From: Fasciolopsis buskii | Lineage: Eukaryota; Platyhelminthes; Trematoda; Plagiorchiida; Fasciolidae | Assembly: GCA_008360955.1 (NCBI GenBank) | Contig: LUCM01004940.1 | Span: 182,277-246,276 of the forward strand | Direction of reading: 5' to 3' | Length of the DNA: 64,000 nt | Part shown: positions 25,400 through 40,300 of the stretch, piece by piece | How positions within the stretch are numbered: position 1 is the first letter of the stretch | Layout of the letters: every line of letters begins with the position of its first letter | Translations under genes and position numbers: made by a program | The notes under the pieces: model-generated | The model's database searches: none | Told to the model about the DNA's origin: nothing | Seen by the model: the letters and a program-made list of their open reading frames with translations, nothing else

Positions 25400-28300
25400 C
25401 TGACTGAGTAATAGCCACGTTGGCCCAAAGCCCTGCTTTCAGCACTGCATGCATGAATACGAGACGAAAAAATCCAAGCGGATCCTGTAAGTTTATTGCT
25501 TCAGTTGTTTTTCATAAATAATCGCTAATTATTCTGCAAACACGGAAATTCCTCCTGCCCTGGACTGAGTTAGTCAATAATCAAATTGCTGTTTCATGAT
25601 TGCTAGATATTTCTACCTGGTAGAACATCTGTGATTCGAATGCATGGTTCGCATTTGTATACGAATTAGAATATCACTGGGGCGATTGAACTGGGTATTT
25701 TGATCTATCCAATTCCCCTTTGGCGACTTCCAGGGTTTTCAAAATCTGGGGATAAAAGAGAACTAACTGTGGCAGACATCGTGCAGATAATCACAATTTG
25801 ATTTACTTGTCCTCAAATTCCGAGAGTTGCATACACTTCAATGGCGTCTGCTATCATTAATGATGCTAATTCACTGAGCCTCGGACCGTTTATAGGTCAA
25901 AATGTAGCTGACTTTCACAATATCCATCCGACCGGATGGACAGCTTATTGGACTGCATGCAAGATATCAGGCAAGCGGAGACCATCGATCCATCCTGACC
26001 AGAAGATTGTTTCAAAGTTACAGGATACATGAATCAAAGAATTCACAATAGGCTATATTGAAAATATGAGCTTTTCGGAATCTGGTGGCCTTTGTGCTGA
26101 AAATTCTGACCATGATTCTGAAACGAAACAAAATGTCAACCGCTTTTTTGCACTTTTTTTCTTGGCAATAGACGACAGTGTCATGACAGATTTACTGTAT
26201 AAATATGGCAGTCAAAATCTCTTGAGGGTCTGCCAATATTATCAAGCTTTAGCACAGCCTTTGGATGGTAGACTTCCTGCACTGACCTCGTGTGGATGGC
26301 TGCTCAACTGGTCATTTTGTTACTACGGCATTAACAAGATAAACATATCAATGGTCATCGATCACCGCTACCCCAAGGTTGATGTCACCCCAGGATAAAG
26401 CTGGCTTGATGTGAAAAGGTGAAGGTAAGGAAATCTGATCTAATTATTGCTTAAGTGAGTGCCCCGGTAGCTAATAATTTTGGTTCACTAGACAAAATGA
26501 TCTGTATTTGAGTTAATCAGGCTCCTTTGTCACGGCATTATGACTCATCCAATAGAGCATGCGTTGTATTGGGGAGCGAGGGAAGGTGGGTGGCCAGTTC
26601 ATGACCTTCTCAATGCTACTGAATTCACCACCTACTGATATTCAAGTCTAATCAGTATTTGTGAAATCTGAGGAATATTGCATTCCGGATATTTACAATG
26701 GATCAAGTTTTCGTAACTACTATGGAAGCATAGTTGAATGGATCACCAGGTGATTTTCACTAATTTTATTAATCTATTCAAGTCCAGTTAATTGATTTGG
26801 TAATGGTTACCGATAGCTCATCCGAAGAAAAAGCTTTACTCTCATGTTGCCTGTTCTTAACTTCGGTTGCGAAAAAACTTAGCTGGGGTATAATTCGGTC
26901 AATCTACGAGGAAATTGTAGTCGAATCCTGTGATGAGAGACATGTATTGATCTAGCGACCGAATTACCAATAGGAGCAGACAGGTTGCTGGATGAATAAG
27001 ACTCAGACGACTGCGAGGTATTTACAGATTTGCCGAAGTATAACGGGATTAGCTGGTTCAATGCATAGTAAGGATTATGGAAGCAGTGACAGTGTTCAGA
27101 TATTTTTTACTTTTGATATACTGTGATAGACGAACGACAATAGCGTAACCTTCTAATTATAAAGCACTTTTGGGTGTCAGAGGAATGTGTCATTTACCTT
27201 TGATGGAGTTATATTTCGTCTTACTAACTGGAAACCCCATTCTGCTGTTACTCACAGTTATTTGAACGAGGAAACATTCCGGACTTTGAAGTGATCCTAA
27301 TGAGTTAACGGCATATCAAACGTGAGCGTATGGATAAAAATATAGACCAGCTTAGGATTAGCCTTGTTGACACCGATGAGTTCAAATTCTCGTACCAAAA
27401 TTAATAGAAAACTTTACTGCTTTGCCCAAGATGAGTAGTATTTTGAATTGGTCCATTTGTTTGCACGAAACTGGTCAGGTATTTTTCCATTACTGTATTT
27501 ACTCCACTTGCTATCCGAACCGATAGCAGAGTAAGTGATCACATTTAGTTTCAATTTGTGAGATTCCCATTTTGGGGAATGGTGTACTCCGTAAGGTTTA
27601 TGGTTTCTCGGGTTCACACGAATTTGATGCTTCATAGTTGAATAATGGCTTGAATTTAGGCTAAAACAGTGGCTAAGGAGGCATCTCAACGGATGAAAAA
27701 TCATAGATGGTCTATCCTCTGCCGAGCTGCAGTTAGGTTTTCGGGCCGCGAGTACCCATCCATTTCTTTATTCCGTTGGTTCCGTTGCTGACTAGGGTAA
27801 GAAGAATGGAAGTAAAAGTCAGAGCTGACGTCACGAAAAAACGCGGAAGCCCACTGTCCTGCGCCATTACCTTGACAAGGGACTAACTAAATAGTGTCTC
27901 CCAAATTAATACACGATGGGTATACAGGAGGCAACCAGTGAACCAAGAATAGGTTGGCTTTTCTGTTTGCCGGTCATTTATGGTTGTACTGTCATTAGTG
28001 GATTTCGGTCAGACTGTTCGCATCATATCAAAGTTTCCTAGTTTTCAAATGCTGCTCTCGCGACGGAAAATTTCGGATTCACTAGTATCACCGAAGTCCA
28101 TATGAATGGGGCGATGCGATTTCAAATGCAGGTTTTTCGTCTCGCAGTGACCTCTGCATCATTCCCCGCAATATTTCGGATTTACGTCAGAATCAATCGG
28201 AAATAGCTTCTCATCAGTTTCCTGAGTTCTCAATCAAGGCGGAAAATTGTTTCAATTTTCATGGGGCATATTTATAAGGTCAGTTTTCACCGTGCACCTG

Positions 28301-31205
28301 TTCCCGGACAGATTACACACGCACGCACATATACCACACACGCTGCATATGCGTATGAATGCATCCCCGATTGTGCAACTCTGCCGCATGATAAACACGT
28401 TTGTTATATCGATTTACGCTTATCGATGACAATCGCTCGACTTTTGGAAGCACGTTCGTTGCAATCAATAAGCGACCTGTACTGTGAATCGCTTTTCTGT
28501 GGTCCCGGTAGCCGGCTCAAAATTTGAATGTTCTAAGGTGCGATAATTGTTTCGCTTACCGTTTGCGAGCAGATGCATGTTTGGGAGAACCTGCGAAATT
28601 GGAACGAGTTTAGCGTAATTCCTAATAGCTTAAACGCCATTTCGAAATTCTATAGGGATTGATGTAAGTATCGTTTAGTGGTCCCCATTTTGATTCAACT
28701 GACCGGAATCAGAGAAGATCGAACATATTTTTGGACAAACCCTAAAGCAAACTGGCCTCTCAGGCATGCAACGCTCGGTCAGCCAATTGAACTTATGGCC
28801 ACTTGTGAATTTATTCGACAATTGTAGTCAGTGAAAAAAGATGGGTTCGTTCCACCTCAGGCCTTTACTTCTAAGTTGTTGCCAAAAGTGCTGTTAAACA
28901 GCGACGTAATTTTGGCACTCAGTAGTCAGCAGGACACTGGACTCAAAGCCAGCTCAAATAGTGTTGATCAGTAGGTACAAACTAAGTCACTCATCCGAGA
29001 ACGGTACAGCCCAAAGCATGTCCTTTTAATCACACATTTTTTTCCTGAACAAGTTTACCGGTTAATCTAGGGCAGTTCTGTTTGGCTGGATTAATTACAA
29101 TGGACGGTTTTGCAATTTAGTAGTGGTCGCACAATGGAAGTTACGAGTAGTCGTCCATTAACTGCAATCCCACGCAACGAGGCAATAAAAATGGCTGTTA
29201 TGTTTCCCAAGGTTGTTCACGTTCACCCCAATGCGCCACAGGTCAAAATAGGTTATTCTCTCCGTGCATACGGTTGAGTGGATAAAACTGTATTGGTTTA
29301 TTCGACAACCACTCGTGTAAGCGGTTGCGTGGCGCTGTGTAGCTGTAAAATGCACTTGATAGATGAGCGAGGCGTGTGATCGGATCTACGTGAAAGGTCG
29401 AAAAGCATAACAGAATGCTACTTCCGCGAATGGAAAACAAAACTTAAACGATCCGGGATGCGTCGGGCATAACTACATGGGAAAAATCCTCGTCCGTAAC
29501 ATCCGATATGGTTCCCAAGCGTACCCTAAGTCATAATGACCACTGAATTACCAAGCGTTATCTGAAACTGCGCTACGCACAGACGACACAAATACGAATA
29601 GCACCCGCAGTCGAATCGGAGTTTCATGTACCTTCATCCGCTAGTTTCAAATAATTCGTGAAACTACTATAGAAAGCATTTGCTGTGGTCTTTTAGTCGT
29701 GTAGACTATGCAGAACTCAACTCATCGGTAGTAATACTGGTCTAGCCAAAATTATAGTGTGTCACTTCGATCCGCCACTTGTTGGTTGCAGTTATTGGCC
29801 TCCATCCGTGATTTTTCCCTTCTGACATTTCAACCAACTAGTTGTTTACAATTTTGGAATAAATAGGAGGAGCACAGCGAATAATGGTTTTTCATTTATG
29901 CATCCAGGCTCTAATGTTATAAAATTGGTATTTTCAGACATCTATATATTTTCTCCTCTATTTGAGTAAGCTTAAAAAGCAATTTTAAGTCTGCCCGGTT
30001 AGTCGTCTTTTTGCTGTGGATCACTAGCTGAACTAATAAAACCTTCAAATACGTACATCTACTGGAAGCATACACCATTTGGGAAACAAAATTAGGAAAT
30101 TCCAGCAAACCAATGATCGACAGTTAGCCGATAGTTTGACGCAAATAAGCGAAGAATGACTATGAAATTCTGTCTTTAGGAACTACAAGACACTCTCATT
30201 TCAACTATACTCATGTAACTGCTTCTAAAATAGGTGTGTTGGAAGTGCAGATAGTTGAATATTGACCATGTACAAGTTGAATCCAGAAGACTTTGTCCTC
30301 CGGTCATAATTGACAATTTTGGGAATTCAAAAAAATAGGTTCATTCCGTTATTTTTTGATCGAAAGTTTAATTTTATCGAATTCGAGTTCATCTTTGGGA
30401 GTATTAGAAATGAAACATTCCTTGGAAACAGTGTTCAGTTTTCAGATTTCTTCTTGCCATCTAATCTTTTTATTTTCTTCCTTCCGTTTCATTTTAAAAT
30501 GAAACGACAATGCACATTGAGTTTCATAAAATAAAATCACATCTTAATGTGGCTGACCAAGTTGACTTGACCGGGGTAAGATCTGTAGAATTACTTCAGT
30601 GAAGTCCATGTGGTTAAAGGTTTTCCCTTTGACATCAACCGATAGAGCCGGACCACACCCCTTTGTCATGTTTTTTCCAACTGGTGTACCTACCAAACCA
30701 TGTTGCCAATCACTTTGACAAAACAAAACGCATAAGGTTGCGTCCATGTTAGTTTACATCACGAAAGTGTTGGTAGTCTCCCATGAAGACAGTGTTCAAA
30801 CTTGAAGTCTACGAAGTGAAATTAATGGGCTGTCCTTTGTTCCATTTTGAAAAGAATACTTTGATGACAGGCGTTAAGTTCATTTTGGATCTCATAAGTC
30901 TGTTTTTTGTTAACAATAGCAAATGTGCCGTCCACGTGCCACGCAAAATCTTAATCTTCCGAATAAACGGTGCTGGTATAGGGAAATGCGAAACATCATT
31001 CAACAGTACTGCAAAGAGTTGATTTGTTTGTACTCCAAACGACGTCCAGGTTGAAATTAGCAAGCTCCCCGCTTTGGTATGAAACAGTTGGAGTCAAGCA
31101 AACCGGTCAATTCGTTTGCTTCTTCATTATCGAGTGTTAAATTTTTAGATACTTTTCTATTAAACCGTAGTCAATCTTCAACCATTTGGAAACAATATTG
31201 TGCAG
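25400..31205. other. no gene recognised
   Basis: A 110-codon plus-strand frame (26066-26398) and an 88-codon CG-rich frame (28261-28527) are open but match no family I know. At 29150-29440 three frames on two strands are open over the same CG-richer DNA, so at most one could be coding. I see no RNA gene, tandem array or transposon signature. Confidence 0.4.
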
Positions 31206-31377
31206 GTTGATACATCGAGCTCTGTTTGTCTATGGATTTATAATAGCCTGAAGTTTCACGATAACCGTATTAGTCGGTTTGAAGCTACTTTCAATGAGGC
31301 TCTGAGTAGAGGCCTTGGCGAGTTTTACTTGTGTCCATACAGCCGAATGTCTTTCGGTTATTCCATGTATAAATATG
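31206..31377 (+). CDS. candidate internal coding exon, unknown product
   Basis: A 172-nt stretch lies between an acceptor-like TTGTGCAG (ends 31205) and a donor-like ATG/GTAAAT (31377/31378). It is fully open in one frame, encoding 57 codons. The peptide is compositionally normal for a globular protein and includes SRFEATFNEALSRGLGEFYL and CPYSRMSFGYSMYKYG. The tract before the acceptor is only weakly pyrimidine-rich. I do not recognise the family. Two further frames lie downstream on the same strand (31450-31695 and 31652-31846, the latter with Cys-containing ACKTDAYCDWMLSK). They could be later exons or chance. Confidence 0.22.
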
Positions 31378-34300
31378 GTAAATTTGTTTGCAGTCCATTA
31401 TGTGCGAGTGTCATTTAGATTTTAACCCAGGAATGTTTCCAGATTTTGAATGCACCGCAATACAGTCTTTGTTTTGACATTCATTCCGTATTTGATTTTC
31501 CATTGTGCCTTACTTCTTAATTTACGTCAGTTTCTGAAATTGTTTTTAATTCTTGAGGCTAGAGCTAGTCGAGAGGACTCACCAGCACTTTCGAATATTC
31601 TCGTTCCCGGTCAACTAACCCGCCGGACCACACTGTGTTGCTTTCCTGAAAATGATATGCACTGTTATTTCATCCGTAAAGGAAGTCGAAAATAAAAGAC
31701 GAAACGTTCATGTGGAAGCTTGTAAAACTGATGCATATTGTGATTGGATGTTAAGCAAACCACCTAGCTGTCGATTTAGGTTCCAGTCAGCTGAGAATCA
31801 ACATAAATGCAGTCCTAAGAGAATTGCGTTAATGCGCATTTCATGAATTCTTCGTTAAGTGATTCTGAGAAATCAGCTACATGCAGATTCTGTCACATGA
31901 CTTCTAGTATCGGGGATTGACCTTTCTCTGCCGTTCCCATTGTTTCCACGTTCTATCAAAATCTATGTTTGCCTCAAAGATCAGCTGAAAATATTCCAAG
32001 CGAGATCAGCTAACAAAAAGCACAACACAAGAAAGCAGTCAGGTCCATAGTAAATTACTTCTGCCCGACAGTTATTCGCATTGTTTTGGAATGTTAGACG
32101 AATCATGAAATCCTAAAGTACTCTGAATGGTTCCGATTCAGGTACTTCGTCCGTGGGCTCTAAAATCCACAGGCTCCCTTCCAAATCATTAGAAGGGACA
32201 ACTGCGGAAATCATCTACTGCGGGCACCTAGGTCGGAATTCCCTCTTGTTTGAGAATCCTCCTTATTTTCTTTTTCCCCCCATAGTGCACCAAGCAAAAA
32301 ACTAATTTTTATCTGACATCTCAGTGTTTCGCCAGTTTTGGTATCTTTGGTGAACTTCTGCTTTATAGTACGTTCTTAGTAGACCACTGGCCATCTTACT
32401 TTATCAACGAATGACTAATTAGCATACCAAAAGCCAATCAGCTGGGATTTCCCTGGCTGTTGTCCCACTAGAGGCTTAACTCCTAAATCAAAGTAATTGC
32501 TTTTATTATTCCATACAGTTAGCTGCTTTTTGCAAATAATATTTTTCAAAAGTGGACAAAGGGGTAAATTTTTCCTGGGGGCACACAACCAATTTCGCGT
32601 TTATTCTCACTTGTTATGCATGTCTACCGGGTATTCCCCTGTCCAGTCATCATGCATGAACACTCCTTTTTTAGGTTAATAATGGAATCCCATTTGAACC
32701 AATAGGACAGTCCTTGGATGAAAGTTCCCATTAAGAATTAGCCGGAGACGTATCAGAAGTTTCCATCGGCAAGGAAAGGTTACAGGTTTCTTATGTCCGC
32801 ATGGAAAATATACAGCACATTACTGCGACCGCAACAACGTCTACGAATGCTACCACTACTCGTACTAGATAGCCCTGTATTCTCTTTCTTATAGTTATTC
32901 TTACTCAGCCGATGAGAACCACGTGACTTTGATGTCAACTCATCATTCTTCTGCACTCGTGATGGCTCTAGTGAGTTTCCAGTGGATTATCTACATGAAT
33001 GGAAATGTCCACCGCACCAGAAGAAGTGTGATTTTTCCAGTCAGTATACTTCGGAGGAAGATCGCCTCTCACAATACCTATTGCTTCACTGAGTCTTCAC
33101 TTACAGGAAATTTGGCACAGTTAACTTCTTGAAGTTGGCAAAACAACCACCGAGTCTTTTATCTTATACATATTTTCGCTCACGCAGTTTGGGGTCTGAA
33201 CATGACTTAGGATTAGAAAAGCAATTCTGAATGAATCAGTCGTAACTTTTAGTTCTGTGAACCCTTCGTGAGGATAAGTCTACTTTTAGATGTCTCAAAA
33301 GGCAACTGTCCACGATCTCTCACAAGGTCTGCACCCCAGAGAAATTGTAAGCCATTCTTACTGAAGGAAAACCTAAACCGCCCATATTCATCAAATTTTC
33401 CTAACTTCAGCTTTTAATTTTCTCCCTTAGCAACAATTTAAGCCTGTGAACGTTGTCGATAATAGGAGAGATATTTTGGCGAGGTCCCACATGACTAAGA
33501 CATTTGAAATGGTAAGAAAGCTGACCTAACACGAACTGAAAGAAGTGCGACCTAGTCCATTTTAGAGTACAAATGTAAAAAGAATAAGGTAGCCTCAAGT
33601 AGTACTAAAATTATTGGTTGAGAGCCAGTGTCCTGACCCGATAGACGGCATTTAATTTGAGTTGGTTGTTATTCTGCTGTTGGTGAGGATATCCCACTAG
33701 GATTACGGATGAGGCTTACTTTGGCTCAGCAAGAAACGCAATGCCTTAGAAAAGAGATTTGTATTGTTAAACTGAGTGCTTATATTGAAGTGAATGTTGA
33801 CTCAATTGTGTGCACGGAAATACTGATAATTTGGCGTTTTCAGAATTCAGACGTAATCTATAAACATTTTAACTGGAGAATGACGATCTTTCAATCGAGG
33901 ATGTGTCTACCTGAGAAATGCGGTCATATCGGAGCCGGGCACGTCCTACTCAGTCTATGCCACTCAGCGGAACTATCAATTTCACTTTAATCTTGCATAT
34001 TCATGATGGCGTATGGACACAGAAATTTGTTTGCTTCCACCGATTTGTGGTAGGTTACTTTCTTTTCGCTACCCGTAGAAAACTTTTCGCCATTTTACAT
34101 TTGTTAGTTACTTATTTGGCCTGCGGCTTACCTTAGTAATCCGTTTATAACAGTTACCCGCTACCGTTTGCTTCGGAAAAGTTTAACTATTGTATTTGCA
34201 TGCGGCTACACCATGCCACGAATACAAATTTATTTTTCCATTGCAGTGATTTAGCATGTCAGCTGCTAGTTCATTTCAATGCGATGACTCTAAACACTTG

Positions 34301-37300
34301 TCGTTATGTTTGATAGACAAAATATCTGGTATAATTCTCGCGCCACATAATCAAGCAAAGCCCTATTCTGAGGGAATTAAATACAATCTTCCTGTGGTCA
34401 CATCGTGGCATTATGCTGTTGTTCAATTTTTCCCCACAAATGCACCTGGGTCATGATGAAGATGCAACGGTCAAGCTGTTCTGTTGATTTCGGTTAAATT
34501 CACTAAATAACAGGTCCATGCTGGTTTCCTCTCCAACCAGTCATTCAGATGAAAAAATCGTTGCCTTCCAGCAACTACATTAGTCAGTCATATTGATCAC
34601 GAATATTTGGTACCTTAAATAATTGCAATTCCTTAATTTATCGCGTTAAGTATTCAGCGTCACCTTGTCCTATTTGACCATTTATTTCCAATCCTAAGGG
34701 ATATATTGTCATTTTCTAAAAAACCCTGGTTTTTCAAAGCTTTTCATTTAGACATTTAACTAGTAGTTAGCAACACCGCAACAGATATCCAGCAAGCGAA
34801 TCATCCGAAATAAGTCCCGTCAATAACAGGAAACTAAGCGGTTTACTTGTGAAGACTGGGTGACTAAGTAAGGAAATTGGTTATGAGTAGACAAATGCGT
34901 TATGATGACAACCTTGTGGGCCCAATATCAAAAGAAAACAACTAGCTCGTTAGCGGTTTCTTATTGTAGAAGTGAGTCCGATAAAGTAAGACTCTGAATG
35001 AGTAACCGGATCGTATTCAGATCATTTGCTGAATATTATATCGACAAATATATAATTTGGATCAAGCACATATACGTGGAATTTAGCTCTAGAAATATTG
35101 GGAGTATCACGGTTCAATTGTTCCACTTGTAAGACGCCCATTTATAGGCTACCATTCTCTATCGTGCACTTTGACGAGTCGTTCGTGGCGCTTCCAGGAC
35201 GATTCCTTTGCAAGGAAACTTAGCCTGTTTGAGTGGCTGGAAAAGGGTTTGTGATTTTCCGCCCTGCTAACGAGAGATTATGTTGTTACAGCCTGATCTG
35301 ATCTCTTATCAAACCGATGTGAGGAAAATTCCGTGTGGTCTGTGGCGTATGAAGATCTGACCATTAGATTTCCAGGCATTTCTTGGCGCACTATTGTAGT
35401 CCACCTACTATGGGACACGCGGTGAAAGAGCCTGGGGTGTATTCATGCATCGGCTGGATGCCTGTCAACTTTAAAGTGTTTTCATGTTTCGATCTTACAA
35501 AAATGTCAAAAAATCAACTCGCATTTAAGAATTCAAACAGATTTTATTTCTCCTTTTTCCATTCAATATTTTCAGGAATCATATTGCTAAGACGAATGTA
35601 CCATGAAACGCCATTTCGCGGTTTTTCCAGCGAAACATAAAGAAATATGAAACACTGTTCTGAGAACCACAATCGCACTCAGAACGAGTAGGATGATTTC
35701 TTTTATTACAGTAGGGTTTTAATGATTAATAAGGAAACTTTATCGGGTGAGGGAAATGAGTGCATTCATTGAGACAAAAATGTAGATGTTTTTTAGTGTG
35801 ACACGCAGTTTATTCTAATTACCGACGACTGGTAATGCATTTCATGAAGTACCATCTATAGTGGTCTGGTTCTTCAATCCTTAATTGAGCAATATATTTC
35901 CATTCATTCCAAGATTTCTTCCAAGAACACTGTTCCACCTTAATGCAAATATATCTGATTAAGTTGATACTGCAAATGCTAGATTACTTCAGATTTGTAA
36001 GCCGTGTTATTATTTACTTCAACACTCGATAAGTTAATACAACCGATTCGGTTAATATACGGCCAAGTGCCTTAGTAACATTTATAAGGGAAATATGTTC
36101 ACTAGTGTTTACATCAAGAAGTGCACCATGCGACATCCCTCCTATTCTCACCGTATTATCATAAACAATCTCCTAAATGTCAGTCGCCACAGACCATGGA
36201 CTGCATTTGTCTGCGCTAGGAGTACGACAAACAGTAAAACCACCAATTGCGAAGAATTCCGGATTACAAGGGAGGAACAGAATCAGTGAAACTCGATTGA
36301 ATAATGTAAGCAGTGGTGCAATAAATATGCCTTAATACTTCATCAAATGGCGAATAAAACTGGAATTCGCTTCTTTTTGAAACTGTGCAACACGGAGACA
36401 TGATTCTCCTATTAGATCCAGTTTGGTTCCAAATATTATGAGCCTTTAAGCGAAAGGAGATGCACAACTATTTTCTGCTAGGTAAATAGGTTGTAAATAG
36501 CCAAGGAAATTTGCGTCTTTGGTAGCTTCGTTCATTAGCCTTTAAATCTAAGATATATGACCGTGAAAAAAGGCGAAGCTCGATCGATGTCATTACAACG
36601 TCGGGATAATACCCCTAAGTGGCACTTTCAATTAATTTGGAATCGAGTCAGTTCTGCAGATCATTATTACAAGGCTACATGTGCAAAAATTGCTGAAATT
36701 CTCAGCCCCTCGGTGAAAAACGAACCCGAGATCTGTGTCCAGAAGTTGTAACTGACGGACTCCTACATGAACCGAATCGGAATTCGGCCACAAAATCCTC
36801 GGTTCTGATGAGCCTGGTTGGCCTTTCTTATTATTAGTAGCATAAGCCTCGGAACAGAGAGCTTAATTTTAGGTGTGGTTATGTGAGACTCCATTTTTAA
36901 TAACGGCAAGCATAGCTAGCCATTCTGGAGAGGATTCAGACAGCCAACTGGTGAAGTACAACAGGGAACGTGCTCATTTTCCGTACTATTTCAGGAATCC
37001 GAAAAAGGCTCACGATCCTCCCGCATTGCTACCTGTATATTCGAATAGCTGATGAGGCTTAGCAACCGCATCGGAACTCACATTATACTCTGTCTGCTCA
37101 CTGCCTGTATACCTGACTTCAGGAGATTTTATCTGGGATTCGAATGGTTCCTCAAACAGAATCATTACATAACTCATCCTTGAAAGTCATGAAAGGATTG
37201 CGCAACTGTTTCGTCTGTCCTTGATCGATCATCACTAGATCAAGCACCAATTGCAAAGAGAATCCGGAAAAGACGGTTAGGATCCGGATGCCATAAAAGT

Positions 37301-40300
37301 CAGGTTTTCCAATTCGATGACTTTTACTTATTATTTCTCTAAAATGGAGTGGTAATGATATTCAGCACTCAGACACAGCGTCGGGAAAAATCGAATTAAT
37401 GTCCCTCATCTGTTTGTAAATATGTATGGACAGACATTGTGGCTGAATTAAGTCCACCGGTTATTTGCACCATCAGAACTTCACTGTTCTGGCTTATTCG
37501 TCCGCCGCATATACAATTAAATCTTGATATCCAGGTACTTTTGTCTCGAGGTTGTGTTGTTTGGACAGACAGCGTTTCAACGAAACCACCTACTTATATA
37601 GTGTGATAGAAACAAACAAAACACGGTTTGTCAACCGTCTGCGGAAAAGAAATCCGGGCTTAGAAGACCGGCGGACCGCAGTAACCGCAAATCAGGCAGC
37701 AATTAAACAAAAGTTTTGAACCTAAAATTCACCATTTTAAATTTGATCGAATGCAAATAGTTCCAAATTCAACGGAAAGGAAATGGCTGGAACGTTTTCC
37801 CTGAACCAGTGTTACATTGTGCCGTGGGACGGGAAAGTTGGGTGTGAAACACTGCTAGCACAGAAATTATTCATTGGAGTGGCAAAAGTCACCCGGGATT
37901 AAATCGACGGTCTCTCATTTCGTTCTTCTTTTAATGGGTTCCGACAACAGTCGTCTGTCATCGATTATTTTTGGCTCACCATTTAATGTGAGCAACTCCA
38001 TTGTTTGTGCAACAGTTTGTTAGTAAGTCGATAGCTCAAACAAATTTGGATATCATCAAGTACTTTTGCAAATATTTTCTTTTCCTTAAAAGTTTACTTA
38101 ATTTGATTTATGAAATTGCCTATGACATGAGAATGACTGCAGTATCCCACATTCTTCCGAGACCACGGTAAACGTTTTCGGAATTAGTAACCTGAACAGA
38201 ATTGATCCATCGGGATTGCATGGTCTAAAGAGCGGACTTTGAAGCACGTGGGCATAAATGTACCTGTGCAAGAGGGAGCTACTTTTCCGACCATCAGTCA
38301 GACGTTACATCGGAATAGTTTTGTCATGATTCCAAATTATTTGGGAAGTGGCATGGATAACAATTAATAAAATAATCTCAGAAAGCCATAATGTGAAAAA
38401 TTGGCATTTCACGGTGAACATCTACAAGAAGTCTTACCACTAAAAATTAAATAACATTTTGATTTGTATCAAACAGTTCAGTATGTTTCATCGCCACACA
38501 ACTCAAATTGAGCATTTGCATCGAGTTATTTGATTGGCACACAAACCAGAACGAATCCCAGCAAAGCTGCAAAAAAGGATCTTTGGTTAAATGTGGAAAT
38601 GTAGTTATATAAGACAGGAAATCAAAATAAATTTACCCTTTACTTACCGGCCAAAAAATGTTGGTTTGGAAAAACGATCACTTCAAGCTGTCCAATGGAC
38701 GTCCAAGTCCACAATATACCACGAAAAAGCTGGTTAATTTTATTGCGTTCAAAACAAGTGGACGTCTCTTTACATTAAATAATAAAAAAGACAAACGTTG
38801 TGAAGTTGAGGATGATCAACAATTGCCGGTAAAATAGAGAATTGAGGCAGTTAGAATAATAGATACACATGCGAATTGACTGAAAATCAGGCCAGCAATG
38901 GAAACACCAGAACAGGATGCAATTGGATAACTTCTGTAAAGCATACGTGTTAGACATCAACCGAGACGCTGGGGATAACTATTGACAGTTGGACAGAATG
39001 AATAATTTGTTGAACAAATAAATTGCTTGCTGCAAAGAATAAACTTTGTGCCGCTTGTAGTCACACACAAATATATAATCCTCAGAAAGGGTTGGTTTAT
39101 CAGACGTTGCTGAAATTTGAAGGACCAAAATTCCAGAGCCAACTTGGCTTTGTTTCTCAACCTTGACAGTTTGTATACAGAAAAAATCACAGTCTCCAAA
39201 GATTCATCATCTTTGCTCAAACTAGCCATGTTGTATTACTACTGGAATGGGTGCTTAAAGGGTAGATGGTTGCTGCACTTCAGTGGTCAAAACGAAACCC
39301 CCCAAAATTGACCAAAAATGTAGCCTTCTGGTAGCTATTCAACGCATGGGGAAGGTCATAATTTTCGTTATGGGAATATTGTGCACATTGTGAGCCACTT
39401 GCCTGGATACTTCGTCTGTGACGTTCGGCTGACAAGCGCATCATTTTCAAACAATTTGGAGCAAAAGTTGTCCCTCTCTAAAATAGATGAGAAATTTACT
39501 TCAAACCTTCCACAAGCAACCTGTGGGTGGCCATACCTTGAAGTAGCCCGGAAGTAGCGTCTATAAACACCCGGGATAATTTGACAATCCCCTGCATCTC
39601 TAAGTTGTCCACTTTTGATTTCGACTGTTACTCACTATTTTAATTCCTCATGTCAGTTACGAGATTAACTTTTATGGTAAATAAACAGAAAACTGACTCC
39701 TATGCAATCTGCTCAGCTTCCTCTTTGCCAACTTCGGAGCGGCTTGGAGGCCAAAATTCCTTCCATGTTTGTACTTTTGGGTCGTACGGTCCAAGGATTA
39801 CCATCGGAAGTTGTGAAGTGAGCAGGATTCTCTCGCCAAACTGGTCTACGGGTTGTACAACGTTACTTCGTTAACGGACAATTCGAGAAATAAATCTTGA
39901 ATTGAATATGAAGTTTCATTAACTAACAAATTCCTGCGAGTTTCGGAGAGGGTCGCGTCATTTATTAGGAAGGCTATTTGCATTCTTGAAATAGACACCT
40001 GGTGGCTAAATATTTTGGAGTCTCTGGGCTCTGGATCATGATTAGAAAGCTATCGATAAGTTGAGGGCCAAGGCTTTCCCAAATAACTCCGAACGGGATC
40101 AACACAAACGTAGACGAGGTAGGTTTTGATCTTTCTAAAACGTCGCCACATTTACTGGAGAACTAGAAGTATCTGCAGTACCCTGCCTGTAGTGGCTTCC
40201 GGATCAAAAAGCTTCACCTAAAAGTGGATAAACGGCAAAGTGAACGGTATTATTTTTCAGTGATTTTTGAACTAAGGTAAAATTCCCATAGTAAAGTTTG

